Assembly: GCA_011176685.1 (NCBI GenBank)
Contig: DUED01000002.1
Coordinates: forward strand, 1 to 63,691
Source: Anaerolineae bacterium
GTDB taxonomy: Bacteria; Chloroflexota; Anaerolineae; Anaerolineales; Anaerolineaceae
Length of the DNA: 63,691 nt
Direction of reading: 5' to 3'
The translations under genes and the position numbers were made by a program. Positions 1-9,188 of the stretch are shown here, one piece after another. The notes under the pieces were generated by a model. That model saw only the letters and a program-made list of their open reading frames with translations, did not search any database and had not been told where the DNA came from. Each line of letters starts with the position of its first letter. Position 1 is the stretch's first letter.

Positions 1-3000
1 GCCTTGACCTGGTAGAGCATATCACGCATTTGGTTCACGGTGGCGAGGTAGGCGGCCAGATCATCGGGTTTCATGTAGTAGAAAGGAGGGTCGTATTGGG
101 CGATGAAAGAATCATAGAGGGAATTATCGCTGGGCTGCAACGATTTGGCGAAATAGGCCAAACCAAATGAACTGTCATTTTTCAGGATGGTGAAATGCGG
201 ATCAATTTCGGGTGGAACCTGGTAGTCGATCACAGTAAGGTTGGACCAGTCCATGTTCTGGCCTTGGGTCTGGTCCAGCAGCGTGACAAATTCACCGTCG
301 ATATAGATTTGTGCTTTGGCATGAAAGGGCATGATGGGATAGATGATATGGACAGCTTGCCCTTCGAAAGAGAAGCGGATTTCACTTTGCGGGTCATAAG
401 TGCGGGTGAGTGTTCGCTGGAAAGACTCCACATCATTATTGATGGAACCCCAAATACCCGAATAGAGAATTTCAGGTGCGGTATCATCGAAGGTTATGAT
501 TTTGGGTGAATGGGTCTCATTGATCACAACACTGATGGCATCCAGGGCAAAACAGGTGCCGTCCTGCTCAATAACCGGTTTTATGACCAAAGAATGCTGG
601 CCTTTGGGAAGAGTATTGCTATGCCATTCGAACTGCCATTGGGGGGCATTGGAGAATTCACGCAGGTAATCCTGCTCTTGAATGACAAAGTGGTCGATGC
701 CTGCGATGTCTAATAAGTGTCTGGAGGTGGTGTTGAGCACTTGCCCTGCCATCAGGTTCCAGGGACGAGAGTAGTATCCATAACCGCCGTATCTTGGGAT
801 TTGGGTGTAATTGAAGCCAGGAATTAGATAAAGAGCATTAATAGGAGGATATGTACTTAAAAAACGTGCATCCACCGAAGTGTCGGTATTGTGTATATAT
901 CGACCTTCTGCAATTCCTAAAGCATTATCGGTTTTAGTTGCGAATAATATCCTCTCTATTGGTATGACAATTTCTTTGAATATAGCCGCATTATTGTAAT
1001 CAGCAATGCGCCAGATAGGAAAATTACCGGCAGGTTGCATCCCTTTAGTTGAGCAGGGATTGGTTTGAAGGAAATATTCATCAATAATTGGATAAACCTG
1101 ATCAGCGAATTTAATAATCATACCTCCAGTTAATTCCCGAGCAGTGCTTATCTGGTTTTTATGAAGATACTCATTATATTTTAAGATGAAAAAATTGATA
1201 CCTTCATGATCAATGATAGATAGCATTTTTTCAAAATCAACCAATTTACCCTTAATAAAATTTCTATTGGATTTATCATCAATTAAGCCCTGGTAATTAG
1301 TAAGCAAGGTCTGCATACTTATATAAGGCTTGCAATCATTAAGATTGTCCATGAGATGTCCTGTCTGAAATTGAGGAAAGGATGGATATATTCTGACAAG
1401 GGGTATTGCAATAAGAATGACAAAAAAAATCTCAGGAATTAGGCGATGATTATGAAGCTTTTTATTTTGCCTGGAAAAGGTATTGAATATATCTCTTATC
1501 TTATTGAAAATTCGTTGAATAAATTTATTTATGCAATTATCGAAAAAGAAATATAAATTAAGTATTATCAAAAGGGCAAGCAGAACAAGCCCAATTTGGA
1601 TTGATTGTTTACGGATTAAACCAAAGAAATATCTTTCGTACCCATTTTTTTCTAGTGTAAATTTGATGCTCGCTTGTCCGGGTTTGTTACTATAGAGATC
1701 ATAATCTTGAGTTTTATCATCTACTCTAATCGTGATTATGCCTGAATCATTCGAGGTGTTAAATAATAAGCTCAGTTCAGCAGTTGCAGGAAAATCTTCG
1801 GTTTGAAATAATAATCCCTTTCCAATATGACTATTAGAAGATAGAGTTCCATCATAGTTGATCCAGAAGCCTTGTTGTTTTAGTTGATCAAATGGGATAA
1901 TTTTTTCACCATACTTGAACTCTATCAACTCGATTTTTGAATTGGCTGAATCTAAATTTTGATCCTTGTTTATGCTGATCATTATTTCATGAGTAGTCAG
2001 AGATGGTTGCCATATTGGTAGTATGACAATAAGGAAAAAACCGAGAAGAAATGGAAGGACGATATAGCGATACCCGTTGAAGTCGTGTGGCGATTTTACA
2101 AAGTTAGATATTAAATTAAAGATAAGTGTAAGAAACCAACCGATTATGGCGGTCAAACTTGACAACACAAACAACTGTACTGGGAAAGACCTACTCCAAA
2201 ACCTGAATAGATTGATGGCAACTATCAATGCAAATGGTGCAGCAACTGCAGAGAAAATTAGAAATAAGTTACGTGTTGTTTTAAATTTAATTTTAACTGG
2301 TTGAGAATAATCCCCCCTCCTTTGGTGAATGTATAGAAGAAGCATTAATAAGATCAGTAACAGGGATGAAAACAGGAACATCATTATCCCCAAGGCAAGT
2401 AGCGGGTTTTTACCAAGGGCATTGATAATAGTAATTGAGTTCTTCATATAGACAAGGTGGTAATCGAACACATATAAGCCGAATTTCGGCCAGATTTTAT
2501 TAAAGAGAAGAAAAAATTCACCAAAAACTACGTTATAGATAATAAATTGAAAAACTAATTGGATAATTGGTTGGTTGGATTTATAAGCGGCGTCTAATCC
2601 GATTAAACCCATTATCATAATAATGAAATGTACATACAATAAAGAACGTTGCTCAACAAGGAAATTTATAAAAGGCAGGCGGTATTTCAGCCATAAATTC
2701 AATCGGCCATCACAACCAGGAATAAACACCAGAAAAGCAACAAGCAGAGCGATTAAGAAGAAAAAATAATCAATCGATATCGGATTTGTGCGTATATTAT
2801 TACGTAAGAATTGCAAACACCAAAAAAGGAATGGCCATAAAGATAACAAAAGAGGAATCACTACCAAGTAATTCTGTGCAAAACCATATGCAAATGCTGT
2901 GCCTTGTTGATGACCAAAAAGAAATGTTTCCCCTGAAATGATTTTCATAAAAACTGGAGTTAGATAGCCTAAAGAACAAAGCAAGAATATGCCTGCGCTT

Positions 3001-4127
3001 GCCAGACATAAAGCGAATGATAACAAGAACGTTTTTTGATCTCTGCCGAATAACAATAGCCAAACAGCATATGCGGTAAAAAATACCATAGAATGTATCA
3101 TAGATTCAGGATGTGGAGCCAGGAAATAAAATGGAAGCGCCATCACAAGGCCGGATATTAGTGCCAGAATAATATCTGACCTCTTGAATGCAAGGCGAAG
3201 AAAGAGTAACCCATAAGGTAATACAAAGTAAGATGTAAGAAAAGATGGGTATTCATAATGTAATTCCCTGCCTAAAAAATGGTTTGAAAAAGTAAAGAGA
3301 ATTCCCCCCAGTAAAGCAAACGGGAAGGATATTTTCAAAGCTGATGAAAGAAAAAAATAAAAACCAAATGAACCAAGAAGGAATGATGCGAAGATAATAG
3401 CCAGAATTAATTTATGAAAGGCAATGACATCTATAGATGGCAGGTTCAGGGCAAATGATAGCCAGGAAACCAAACTAGAATTGAGCGAGGTGGGATTAAA
3501 GTTGCCAGATCCCCAATATGTGGGATCAAATCCAGAGAAATTAAACAATTTGGCATTAACATACTGGCTTTTAAAAAGAGGTGTGGATACTATAACTACA
3601 CCACCAGGACTATCCGGGTTGTAGGTGAGCAGAGGGTTATGCCATGAAATTGGAGAGATTAAAGTGTTAAAAAGAAATAAAAAAAGGGATATGATTAATA
3701 TAGCGGCAATATGTTTCCAAAAAAGCGGCTTTATCTCTACAGAAATTTTTCGGGTAATAATCAAATATATCAGGATGCAGCATTTAGAAATGAAAAAAAT
3801 TAACAATGCTGTTTGGCTGGGAAGGCCAATAACCATTAAAGTAAAAGCAAGGAAAGAGTAAGCATCATATTTTGCGATTTGAAATCGGTTGTTTTCTGCG
3901 AAAACTTGGTTTGTTAGGATTCCCCACAATGCCCAGACCATCAATTGTGCAAGAAATACTGTAAAAATTGGTTCCAACAACCTTATTTTGGGGTAAAGGG
4001 ACATTAAATCGGGTGAAACAAAAGATAATTGCTGGTATTGAAACCAGATGCCAACAACGATCGAAATAATAAATAGAATAAAAACTGGAAGAAGGATATT
4101 ATTGCGGTGCTTAATTTTAAATCCCAT
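1..4127 (-). CDS. Very large YfhO/GT-C-like polytopic membrane protein (C-terminus beyond the left edge)
   Basis: An open frame runs from ATG at 4127 (preceded by GGAAGAAAG) off the left edge, about 1375 codons, with no stop in the stretches I translated. The first roughly 610 residues are a chain of hydrophobic segments of GT-C/YfhO type. A second membrane portion follows, then a beta-rich lumenal-looking module (about residues 690-830), then a soluble C-terminal part. The protein is clearly homologous to the 1315-residue protein at 13020-16967, sharing IPIWQP/MPIWNP-type, ELIEFK, LYSN.PGQA and IAGID motifs, but the modules are in a different order. It is the last visible gene of the glycan operon, 43 nt after the GT2 gene. 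A lipid-linked-sugar glycosyltransferase or glycan-modifying role is inferred; substrate unknown. Confidence 0.8.
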   Translation of the reverse strand, partial: MGFKIKHRNNILLPVFILFIISIVVGIWFQYQQLSFVSPDLMSLYPKIRLLEPIFTVFLAQLMVWALWGILTNQVFAENNRFQIAKYDAYSFLAFTLMVIGLPSQTALLIFFISKCCILIYLIITRKISVEIKPLFWKHIAAILIISLFLFLFNTLISPISWHNPLLTYNPDSPGGVVIVSTPLFKSQYVNAKLFNFSGFDPTYWGSGNFNPTSLNSSLVSWLSFALNLPSIDVIAFHKLILAIIFASFLLGSFGFYFFLSSALKISFPFALLGGILFTFSNHFLGRELHYEYPSFLTSYFVLPYGLLFLRLAFKRSDIILALISGLVMALPFYFLAPHPESMIHSMVFFTAYAVWLLLFGRDQKTFLLSFALCLASAGIFLLCSLGYLTPVFMKIISGETFLFGHQQGTAFAYGFAQNYLVVIPLLLSLWPFLFWCLQFLRNNIRTNPISIDYFFFLIALLVAFLVFIPGCDGRLNLWLKYRLPFINFLVEQRSLLYVHFIIMIMGLIGLDAAYKSNQPIIQLVFQFIIYNVVFGEFFLLFNKIWPKFGLYVFDYHLVYMKNSITIINALGKNPLLALGIMMFLFSSLLLILLMLLLYIHQRRGDYSQPVKIKFKTTRNLFLIFSAVAAPFALIVAINLFRFWSRSFPVQLFVLSSLTAIIGWFLTLIFNLISNFVKSPHDFNGYRYIVLPFLLGFFLIVILPIWQPSLTTHEIMISINKDQNLDSANSKIELIEFKYGEKIIPFDQLKQQGFWINYDGTLSSNSHIGKGLLFQTEDFPATAELSLLFNTSNDSGIITIRVDDKTQDYDLYSNKPGQASIKFTLEKNGYERYFFGLIRKQSIQIGLVLLALLIILNLYFFFDNCINKFIQRIFNKIRDIFNTFSRQNKKLHNHRLIPEIFFVILIAIPLVRIYPSFPQFQTGHLMDNLNDCKPYISMQTLLTNYQGLIDDKSNRNFIKGKLVDFEKMLSIIDHEGINFFILKYNEYLHKNQISTARELTGGMIIKFADQVYPIIDEYFLQTNPCSTKGMQPAGNFPIWRIADYNNAAIFKEIVIPIERILFATKTDNALGIAEGRYIHNTDTSVDARFLSTYPPINALYLIPGFNYTQIPRYGGYGYYSRPWNLMAGQVLNTTSRHLLDIAGIDHFVIQEQDYLREFSNAPQWQFEWHSNTLPKGQHSLVIKPVIEQDGTCFALDAISVVINETHSPKIITFDDTAPEILYSGIWGSINNDVESFQRTLTRTYDPQSEIRFSFEGQAVHIIYPIMPFHAKAQIYIDGEFVTLLDQTQGQNMDWSNLTVIDYQVPPEIDPHFTILKNDSSFGLAYFAKSLQPSDNSLYDSFIAQYDPPFYYMKPDDLAAYLATVNQMRDMLYQVK

Positions 4128-4170
4128 AATATCTTTCTTCCATTCTACGCGCTTTTTTTACTTCTGGTGA

Positions 4171-4836
4171 TTATTTATTCAAGAATTCCCTGATGATGGT
4201 TTTTAATTCCATAATTCCATTACCGATAATGCTACGACTGCTTTTTCCGCCGATACGGGGCGGTTCGTCACCAGGGATTTCTGCAACCCGCTTATTAAAT
4301 TTCTTGCAGCGGATGCAAAGCAGTGTATCAATTGAAAGTTCAATCTCATCAATATGCAATTCTTTTAATAAGTCTTTTCGATAGACACGGTAATAACCAA
4401 GCACATCGGTATAGTTCGTTTTAAAAAGAATATTCACTAGTTTTGTGAACATCCAGTTTCCAAAACCGCTGACCAATGTATCATCGTAACTTTTTGCTCC
4501 CTCGAGATATCGAGATACGATCACCATATCGTATCCTTCTTCCATTTTATTGATTAATTCAGGTATCTTTTCTGGGATCATATTGTTATCAGGAGTGAAC
4601 CCGATAATAGCATCACCCGTAGCGGTTTCGATACCTTCTTTGATCCCTGTAATTAGACCTTTCACTTGTTGGGGTGTAACTTTGAATCCAAGTGATTGGA
4701 TATACTCAATCGAGCCATCGGTTGAACCCCCATCGATGATCACCACTTCATCCAACCATTCCCTTTTTATTCTTGGAAGGATTTCCTTTAAGCCTTCTAA
4801 TTCGTTCAATACCAACATGACCAAAGAATATCTCAT
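4171..4836 (-). CDS. Family 2 glycosyltransferase, DPM1/polyprenyl-phosphate type
   Basis: The 221-residue GT-A fold protein begins MRYSLVMLVLNE and carries the nucleotide-binding IIDGGSTDGS motif at about residues 27-36. The usual metal-binding aspartate region reads FTPDNN, a variant of the DxD-type site. A GYYRVYRKDLL segment resembles dolichol-phosphate mannosyltransferases; no membrane anchor is evident. I chose ATG 4836, preceded by GAAGGG, because a longer frame would overlap the upstream SDR. The enzyme likely moves a sugar from the nucleotide made by this operon onto a polyprenyl phosphate, which the large YfhO-like proteins could then use as donor. Family confidence is high; donor and acceptor are inferred from context. 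Confidence 0.85.
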   Translation of the reverse strand: MRYSLVMLVLNELEGLKEILPRIKREWLDEVVIIDGGSTDGSIEYIQSLGFKVTPQQVKGLITGIKEGIETATGDAIIGFTPDNNMIPEKIPELINKMEEGYDMVIVSRYLEGAKSYDDTLVSGFGNWMFTKLVNILFKTNYTDVLGYYRVYRKDLLKELHIDEIELSIDTLLCIRCKKFNKRVAEIPGDEPPRIGGKSSRSIIGNGIMELKTIIREFLNK

Positions 4837-4873
4837 TAATGTCCCTTCAATGATAAATAATATTAATTGTAAA

Positions 4874-5656
4874 TTAAAAACTTTTGCTCTCTCCCCCATC
4901 AATCGAGATACATGCTCCATTAACAAGCGAAGCACATTCAGAGCATAAGAAATTTATAACACTGGCTACTTCATCTGCGCTTCCCATCCTACCAAGCGGA
5001 AATTGTTCATCGATGTATTTATGGAATTTTTCGGGATCTTTTTCTTTTTCCTTCTCCCATCCTGTATCTGGGATCATAATAGCACCAGGAGCAACAGAGT
5101 TGAAGGTGATATTTTTGCGGCCAAATTTTGGATCCATCGATAAGGTTTTCATTAAACTGATTTCTGCACTCTTGGCTAGGTTGAACCAAGGTTTCCCACC
5201 TCCCTCTTTTCCATAAATCGATGAAACTGTGACAATCCGTCCCCATTGTTGGGCTATCATAAATGGGAGGACTTCTCGGGTGAATTGGATAGCTGCCATT
5301 GCGTTCTTGTGAAAAACCTCTTGCCATACCCTATCTTCGGTATCCAATATACTCTTTCCCCCCCATCGCCCGCCACCGCCAACATTATTGATCAAAATAT
5401 GGACTGTACCAAATTCTCGTATTGTTTTTTTAACAACCTTTTCTGGCGTTTTCTTTTCAAATACATCCGCCGAAACCCCGAGTGCGTCAATATCAAATGA
5501 TTTCAACTGAGCAATGACTTTTTCAATCTTTCCTTGATCCCGGGCACAAATGGCAACTTTACAGCCCTCTTGGGCGAATTTTAATGCTGTGGCAGCGCCA
5601 ATTCCATGGCTTCCTCCGGTTATTAGGACAACTTTGTTCTTAATGCCGAGGTCCAT
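4874..5656 (-). CDS. Short-chain dehydrogenase/reductase with Phe in place of the catalytic Tyr
   Basis: A 260-residue classical SDR. The NAD(P)-binding motif TGGSHGIG lies at residues 14-21, NNVGGGG in the NNAG position, and the serine motif VSSIYG near residue 145. In the YxxxK catalytic motif the tyrosine is replaced: the sequence reads WFNLAK, so Phe sits where Tyr is expected while Lys is kept. The gene starts 3 nt after the methyltransferase stop. Reduction of a keto group on the operon's modified sugar is likely from context, but the missing Tyr means either another residue (Tyr of SSIYG) acts or the chemistry differs. C-terminal DGGESKSF is typical of the family. Confidence 0.85.
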   Translation of the reverse strand: MDLGIKNKVVLITGGSHGIGAATALKFAQEGCKVAICARDQGKIEKVIAQLKSFDIDALGVSADVFEKKTPEKVVKKTIREFGTVHILINNVGGGGRWGGKSILDTEDRVWQEVFHKNAMAAIQFTREVLPFMIAQQWGRIVTVSSIYGKEGGGKPWFNLAKSAEISLMKTLSMDPKFGRKNITFNSVAPGAIMIPDTGWEKEKEKDPEKFHKYIDEQFPLGRMGSADEVASVINFLCSECASLVNGACISIDGGESKSF

Positions 5657-5659
5657 ATT

Positions 5660-6589
5660 TCAGATAGGTCTCCAAATGGATTGGGAATAACCTTCGACAT
5701 ATAAACTGCCAAAATATGATCGTTTTTGCTTTAAGATTTCAACTTTTTCTTCGTCACGCAGTTTCTCCAAAGCTGTAGGAAATCCCTGCCAATAATTTCT
5801 TTTTAGATGAAAACGTATTGCAGCATAATCAACTAAATTATTGGCATCATACCATTCTACTGTCGGTTCAATATTAATCACAATTGCTGGTTTTGACCGA
5901 ATCAGATAGTCCAGAAATTTACGGTAACGCTTACCAGTTTGCTCGAGTGCCCCGATTGTAATAACTGCAGAATTTGGCAATATTTGGAACTGTTGGTCGG
6001 GATTGAAAAAATCAAAAAGTTTTCCTTTAGTTTTATACCCTTTTGATTCTGCAAGTTTATTGACGATATCAACGGATTGCTTAACCCAATCCATGCCAAA
6101 AATAACTTTTTTTGGAAATAATTCTGCTAGAGTTACTAAATTAAATCCAGAACCACATCCGAATTCATAGATTGCATCAACCTCTGAAAGGTATGTTCTA
6201 AAAAGCCATCTGCGGAAAACCTTATACCAATTCAGTTCAAACGAATCATCCTCAGGTTGAACGTATTGTTGGAAAAGGCGAACGGGTTGGCTGCTACGAA
6301 TATATTTCGGAATAAGCTGTGAAATATCGAATCCACTTTCTAGGAAATCATTTAGGCTCTCCCCCCAACCTTTTTCCCAGCGCCCCAATCCCTGCTCTCC
6401 TGCTATACTAAATTCTCCGGCATCAATTTTCTTAAAGATATTGAGGATTAACTTATCTCGTTCCTGTCCCCCTATGATCAGATAATTAAAATTATTATCT
6501 CGAATCATTTCAAGGCAATCATCGGGTAGTTCCTTAGTATCGATTCCAAATAAATTCGCAAAATCTGGAACTTCCAGTGTATTAGTCAT
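5660..6589 (-). CDS. Class I SAM-dependent methyltransferase
   Basis: A 309-residue protein with a central SAM-binding motif I, EFGCGSGFN, around residue 138, followed by the acidic motif II region FGMDWV. The N-terminal 130 residues have no motif I recognise and may bind the acceptor. It lies 9 nt after the E1-beta gene and 3 nt before the SDR, so it belongs to the glycan operon. O- or C-methylation of the heptose-derived sugar is the natural guess, and sugar C-methylation would fit a branched-sugar pathway, but nothing in the sequence fixes the substrate. Confidence 0.8.
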   Translation of the reverse strand: MTNTLEVPDFANLFGIDTKELPDDCLEMIRDNNFNYLIIGGQERDKLILNIFKKIDAGEFSIAGEQGLGRWEKGWGESLNDFLESGFDISQLIPKYIRSSQPVRLFQQYVQPEDDSFELNWYKVFRRWLFRTYLSEVDAIYEFGCGSGFNLVTLAELFPKKVIFGMDWVKQSVDIVNKLAESKGYKTKGKLFDFFNPDQQFQILPNSAVITIGALEQTGKRYRKFLDYLIRSKPAIVINIEPTVEWYDANNLVDYAAIRFHLKRNYWQGFPTALEKLRDEEKVEILKQKRSYFGSLYVEGYSQSIWRPI

Positions 6590-6598
6590 TGAATCCTC

Positions 6599-7639
6599 TT
6601 AAAATGGTCCTTTGAATTTTTTCTCGTGGGTGTAGAATTCTTCGCCGCTAATATCTGTTGGAGATAGATCTAGTTTCCTTTCAATTTCTCGAATGATATC
6701 AATGGCGTTTGAGTAGAATTCGTTTTCTAAACAGCGAACAGTGGGGCAGGGCGTATGTTTCCATCCAATTCTGGAAACCGGGCTTTTCAATTTATCAAAG
6801 CATTTTTCTGAAATACTGGCAGCGACTTCAGCGCTCAATCCGCAAAAAGTCCAATCATTATCAGCTACGATACAATGACCGGTTCTATTGACAGATTTCA
6901 CTGCTAATGTGTAATCGATAGGTGCAATTGTGCGAAGATCAATCACCTCAACTGAGACACCTCTTTTCTCCATAATTTCTGCGGCTTTCATCGCTTCGAC
7001 TGCCATCCATGAGGCTGCTAGTATAGTAATGTCGTTTCCGAGATGAATGGTATGGCTGATCCCGATAGGTACTTCGAAAGGTTCTTCGGGTACTTCTCCA
7101 ACAGCCCAATATAGCCAACGGTGCTCAATGCAGACAACCGGATTATCTTCGCGGATTGCTGCGATCATTAGCCCTTTTGCATCATAAGGAGTAGTGGGCA
7201 TAATTACTTTCAATCCCGGAATGTGGGCGAAATAGGAGTGAAGACTCTTGCTATGTTGAAAACCTTGGCCCCATCCTCGTCCGACAACTGCCCGGATAAC
7301 AATAGGTACTTTAATTTTTCCCCCTACTAAATATGAATAACCGGATATCATATTGACCAATTGGTTCATAGCCAGAAGTAGAAAATCAACTCGAATATGG
7401 ACGTGAATAGGTCTTAAGTCGTTGATTGCTGCCCCTAATCCGAACCCAAGCATACTGTCTTCGCTTAAAGGTGTGTCAAAAACGCGATTGGGGCCGTATT
7501 TTTCTAAAAGCCCATTAGTGCTTCCAAAAATGTGCTTGTGGTCAGGAACTCCCAATCCGTAAATGAATACTGAAGGATCTCTTTCCATCTCTTGATCAAT
7601 GCCTTCATTTAAAGCCTCACAAAAATTAATTTTTCTCAT
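6599..7639 (-). CDS. Thiamine-diphosphate E1 beta-like subunit (transketolase C-terminal type)
   Basis: This 346-residue protein matches pyruvate/2-oxoacid dehydrogenase E1-beta: an N-terminal pyrimidine-binding half with the EDSMLGFGLGAA segment (Glu as the expected TPP activator) and a C-terminal transketolase domain with DLRTIAPID. The start is ATG 7639, with AAAGGTG seven nt upstream, and not the in-frame GTG at 7648; it overlaps the E1-alpha gene by 14 nt, implying translational coupling. No E2 or E3 gene is nearby, so the pair is unlikely to be a standard dehydrogenase complex. In avilamycin-type pathways, such E1 pairs attach a C2 unit to a sugar. A similar acyl transfer to a keto-sugar is inferred here. 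Confidence 0.88.
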   Translation of the reverse strand: MRKINFCEALNEGIDQEMERDPSVFIYGLGVPDHKHIFGSTNGLLEKYGPNRVFDTPLSEDSMLGFGLGAAINDLRPIHVHIRVDFLLLAMNQLVNMISGYSYLVGGKIKVPIVIRAVVGRGWGQGFQHSKSLHSYFAHIPGLKVIMPTTPYDAKGLMIAAIREDNPVVCIEHRWLYWAVGEVPEEPFEVPIGISHTIHLGNDITILAASWMAVEAMKAAEIMEKRGVSVEVIDLRTIAPIDYTLAVKSVNRTGHCIVADNDWTFCGLSAEVAASISEKCFDKLKSPVSRIGWKHTPCPTVRCLENEFYSNAIDIIREIERKLDLSPTDISGEEFYTHEKKFKGPF

Positions 7640-8609
7640 AAAAAACACCTTTGTAAAGATCTTGTGGTTGCGGAAACGGTGCAGCTTTGGCTTGTTTGAC
7701 GCTGATACTTATCCTTTCATCAATTTCTTTTTCGATCTGCTCAATCTTAGTTTTGGGAATGTTATTTTCTAATAATTTTTTACGCTGTAATTTAACGCAA
7801 TCATTTTTATACCATTTGTTAAATTCTTCTTTAGAGCGATAACCTGCATCAAAATCCTCATATATTCCCACGTGCTCAAGATAGCGATAGCACTTTAATC
7901 GAAGGAAAGCCGGTCGATTTTTTGTTTTTATTGAGTTGATCGCTTTACTAGCCAGGTTATAGATCACTTCCACATCTGTGGAATCTGACGAGAATGTTTC
8001 AATATTAAATTGTGAAACAACATTATCAATGGAATCATATCCTTGTCTGATTTGTGTGCGTGTATGCACAGCAAAATTATTATCCTCGCATACAAATAAA
8101 ACCGGAAGTTGCTTTAAGCAGGCTATATTGAGGCTTTCCCAGAAAGTTCCTTCATCTAAAGCCCCATCGCCAAAGAATGTGCAGGAAATGAGCCCATTGT
8201 TCTTGAACTTATTGGCAAAAGCAATTCCTACTGATACCGATATACCGCTGGCTACAATAGCAGTTGAGCCCATGTGGCCATTATCTGGATCTGCCAAATG
8301 CATAGAACCTGATTTCCCGGACGCAACTCTATTCTGTTTGCCATACAACTCAAGGAAAAAAAGCTCCGGGTCATTAGTCTTTGAAAGAAATATTGCATGA
8401 CTTCGGTATGTGCATAATACTTGATCTTTTACGTCCATAGCATGGATAACTCCGACTGCATTTGCCTCTTCTCCATATGACATGTGCATTGGAGTTTTCA
8501 TTTCATCTTCAGGATAATGCTTGATGATGTATTCCTCCGCATGTCTTGTTAAAAATAGTTTTTTATAAAGGGCTATATTTAATTTGTTTTTAAAATCGAT
8601 TTGTGCCAT
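7626..8609 (-). CDS. Thiamine-diphosphate E1 alpha-like subunit
   Basis: A 327-residue E1-alpha protein. The TPP/Mg motif is present as GDGALDEG with the downstream CEDNNFAV asparagine, near residues 145-178. SMHLADP and MGSTAIV match the E1-alpha active-site channel. It lies between the NUDIX gene (3 nt upstream) and E1-beta (14-nt overlap), so the two subunits are co-produced. The phosphorylation-loop extension of mitochondrial enzymes is not evident. With E1-beta it would form an alpha2beta2 enzyme decarboxylating pyruvate or a related 2-oxoacid; lack of lipoyl partners points to transfer of the acyl unit onto a sugar, which is inference. Confidence 0.9.
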   Translation of the reverse strand: MAQIDFKNKLNIALYKKLFLTRHAEEYIIKHYPEDEMKTPMHMSYGEEANAVGVIHAMDVKDQVLCTYRSHAIFLSKTNDPELFFLELYGKQNRVASGKSGSMHLADPDNGHMGSTAIVASGISVSVGIAFANKFKNNGLISCTFFGDGALDEGTFWESLNIACLKQLPVLFVCEDNNFAVHTRTQIRQGYDSIDNVVSQFNIETFSSDSTDVEVIYNLASKAINSIKTKNRPAFLRLKCYRYLEHVGIYEDFDAGYRSKEEFNKWYKNDCVKLQRKKLLENNIPKTKIEQIEKEIDERISISVKQAKAAPFPQPQDLYKGVFYEKN

Positions 8610-8612
8610 AAA

Positions 8613-9188
8613 TTAGTTCCTTGAGGAAAAATTAAATTGAAAGGTTTGGAATTTCCATTCCGCCAGGCTTATTAGAGAAATCATAGCAAAATGGTTGAAA
8701 GAGCCATCTATTATATGATGCTTTAATTCTTCAATATTCCATAACAGTACCTCAATTCCTTTTTCCTTGACGATATTTATATCTCTGTATGCCATTTGTC
8801 CCCAAAAAGCATAGTCTTTTGAACTAAATCTTGACAACATCACATGCCCTTCAAGCAATGGTTCATATTTTTTACAAATATACCCGGTCTCCTCCAGTAA
8901 TTCCCGTTTTGCGGCGCTGATCGGTTTTTCTCTGGGCTTGATGGCACCACTGGGGAATTCAATCGTGTATTTATTTAAAGCAGGCCGGAATTGTTTGACC
9001 ATCACAATTTTGTGGTCTTTTGTTGTTGCCAATACAATCACACCATCAGGTGCCAGAATCCGGTAAAATGGCTTATTTTCCAGCTTGTCAATTCCGCTGT
9101 ATACTTCTTCTTCAATGTCAAACCATTCTGTTTGGAAGATAATATTCTTATGTGGGTTTTTCAAATTTGTTCTTATCGCTTTCATCAT
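8613..9188 (-). CDS. NUDIX hydrolase, nucleotide-sugar or ADP-ribose pyrophosphatase-like
   Basis: About 190 residues from ATG 9188 (ATG 9185 is equally possible; no clear ribosome site), overlapping the kinase gene by about 40 nt. The NUDIX box is complete: G-x5-E-x7-RELLEETGY at about residues 90-112. The upstream VVMVKQFRPA-type strand and IEFPSGAIKP resemble ADP-sugar pyrophosphatases. In a glycan operon it may remove unwanted nucleotide sugars or the GDP-linked intermediates, as GDP-mannose hydrolases do; that is inference. A longer frame to 9335 exists but is antisense-like sequence inside the kinase gene. Confidence 0.8.
   Translation of the reverse strand: MMKAIRTNLKNPHKNIIFQTEWFDIEEEVYSGIDKLENKPFYRILAPDGVIVLATTKDHKIVMVKQFRPALNKYTIEFPSGAIKPREKPISAAKRELLEETGYICKKYEPLLEGHVMLSRFSSKDYAFWGQMAYRDINIVKEKGIEVLLWNIEELKHHIIDGSFNHFAMISLISLAEWKFQTFQFNFSSRN

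Noticed and set aside
195-3861. Several 60-130 codon plus-strand frames
   Set aside because: All lie opposite one long minus-strand frame with coherent membrane-protein sequence and a homologue at 13020-16967; they have no ribosome sites or family motifs.
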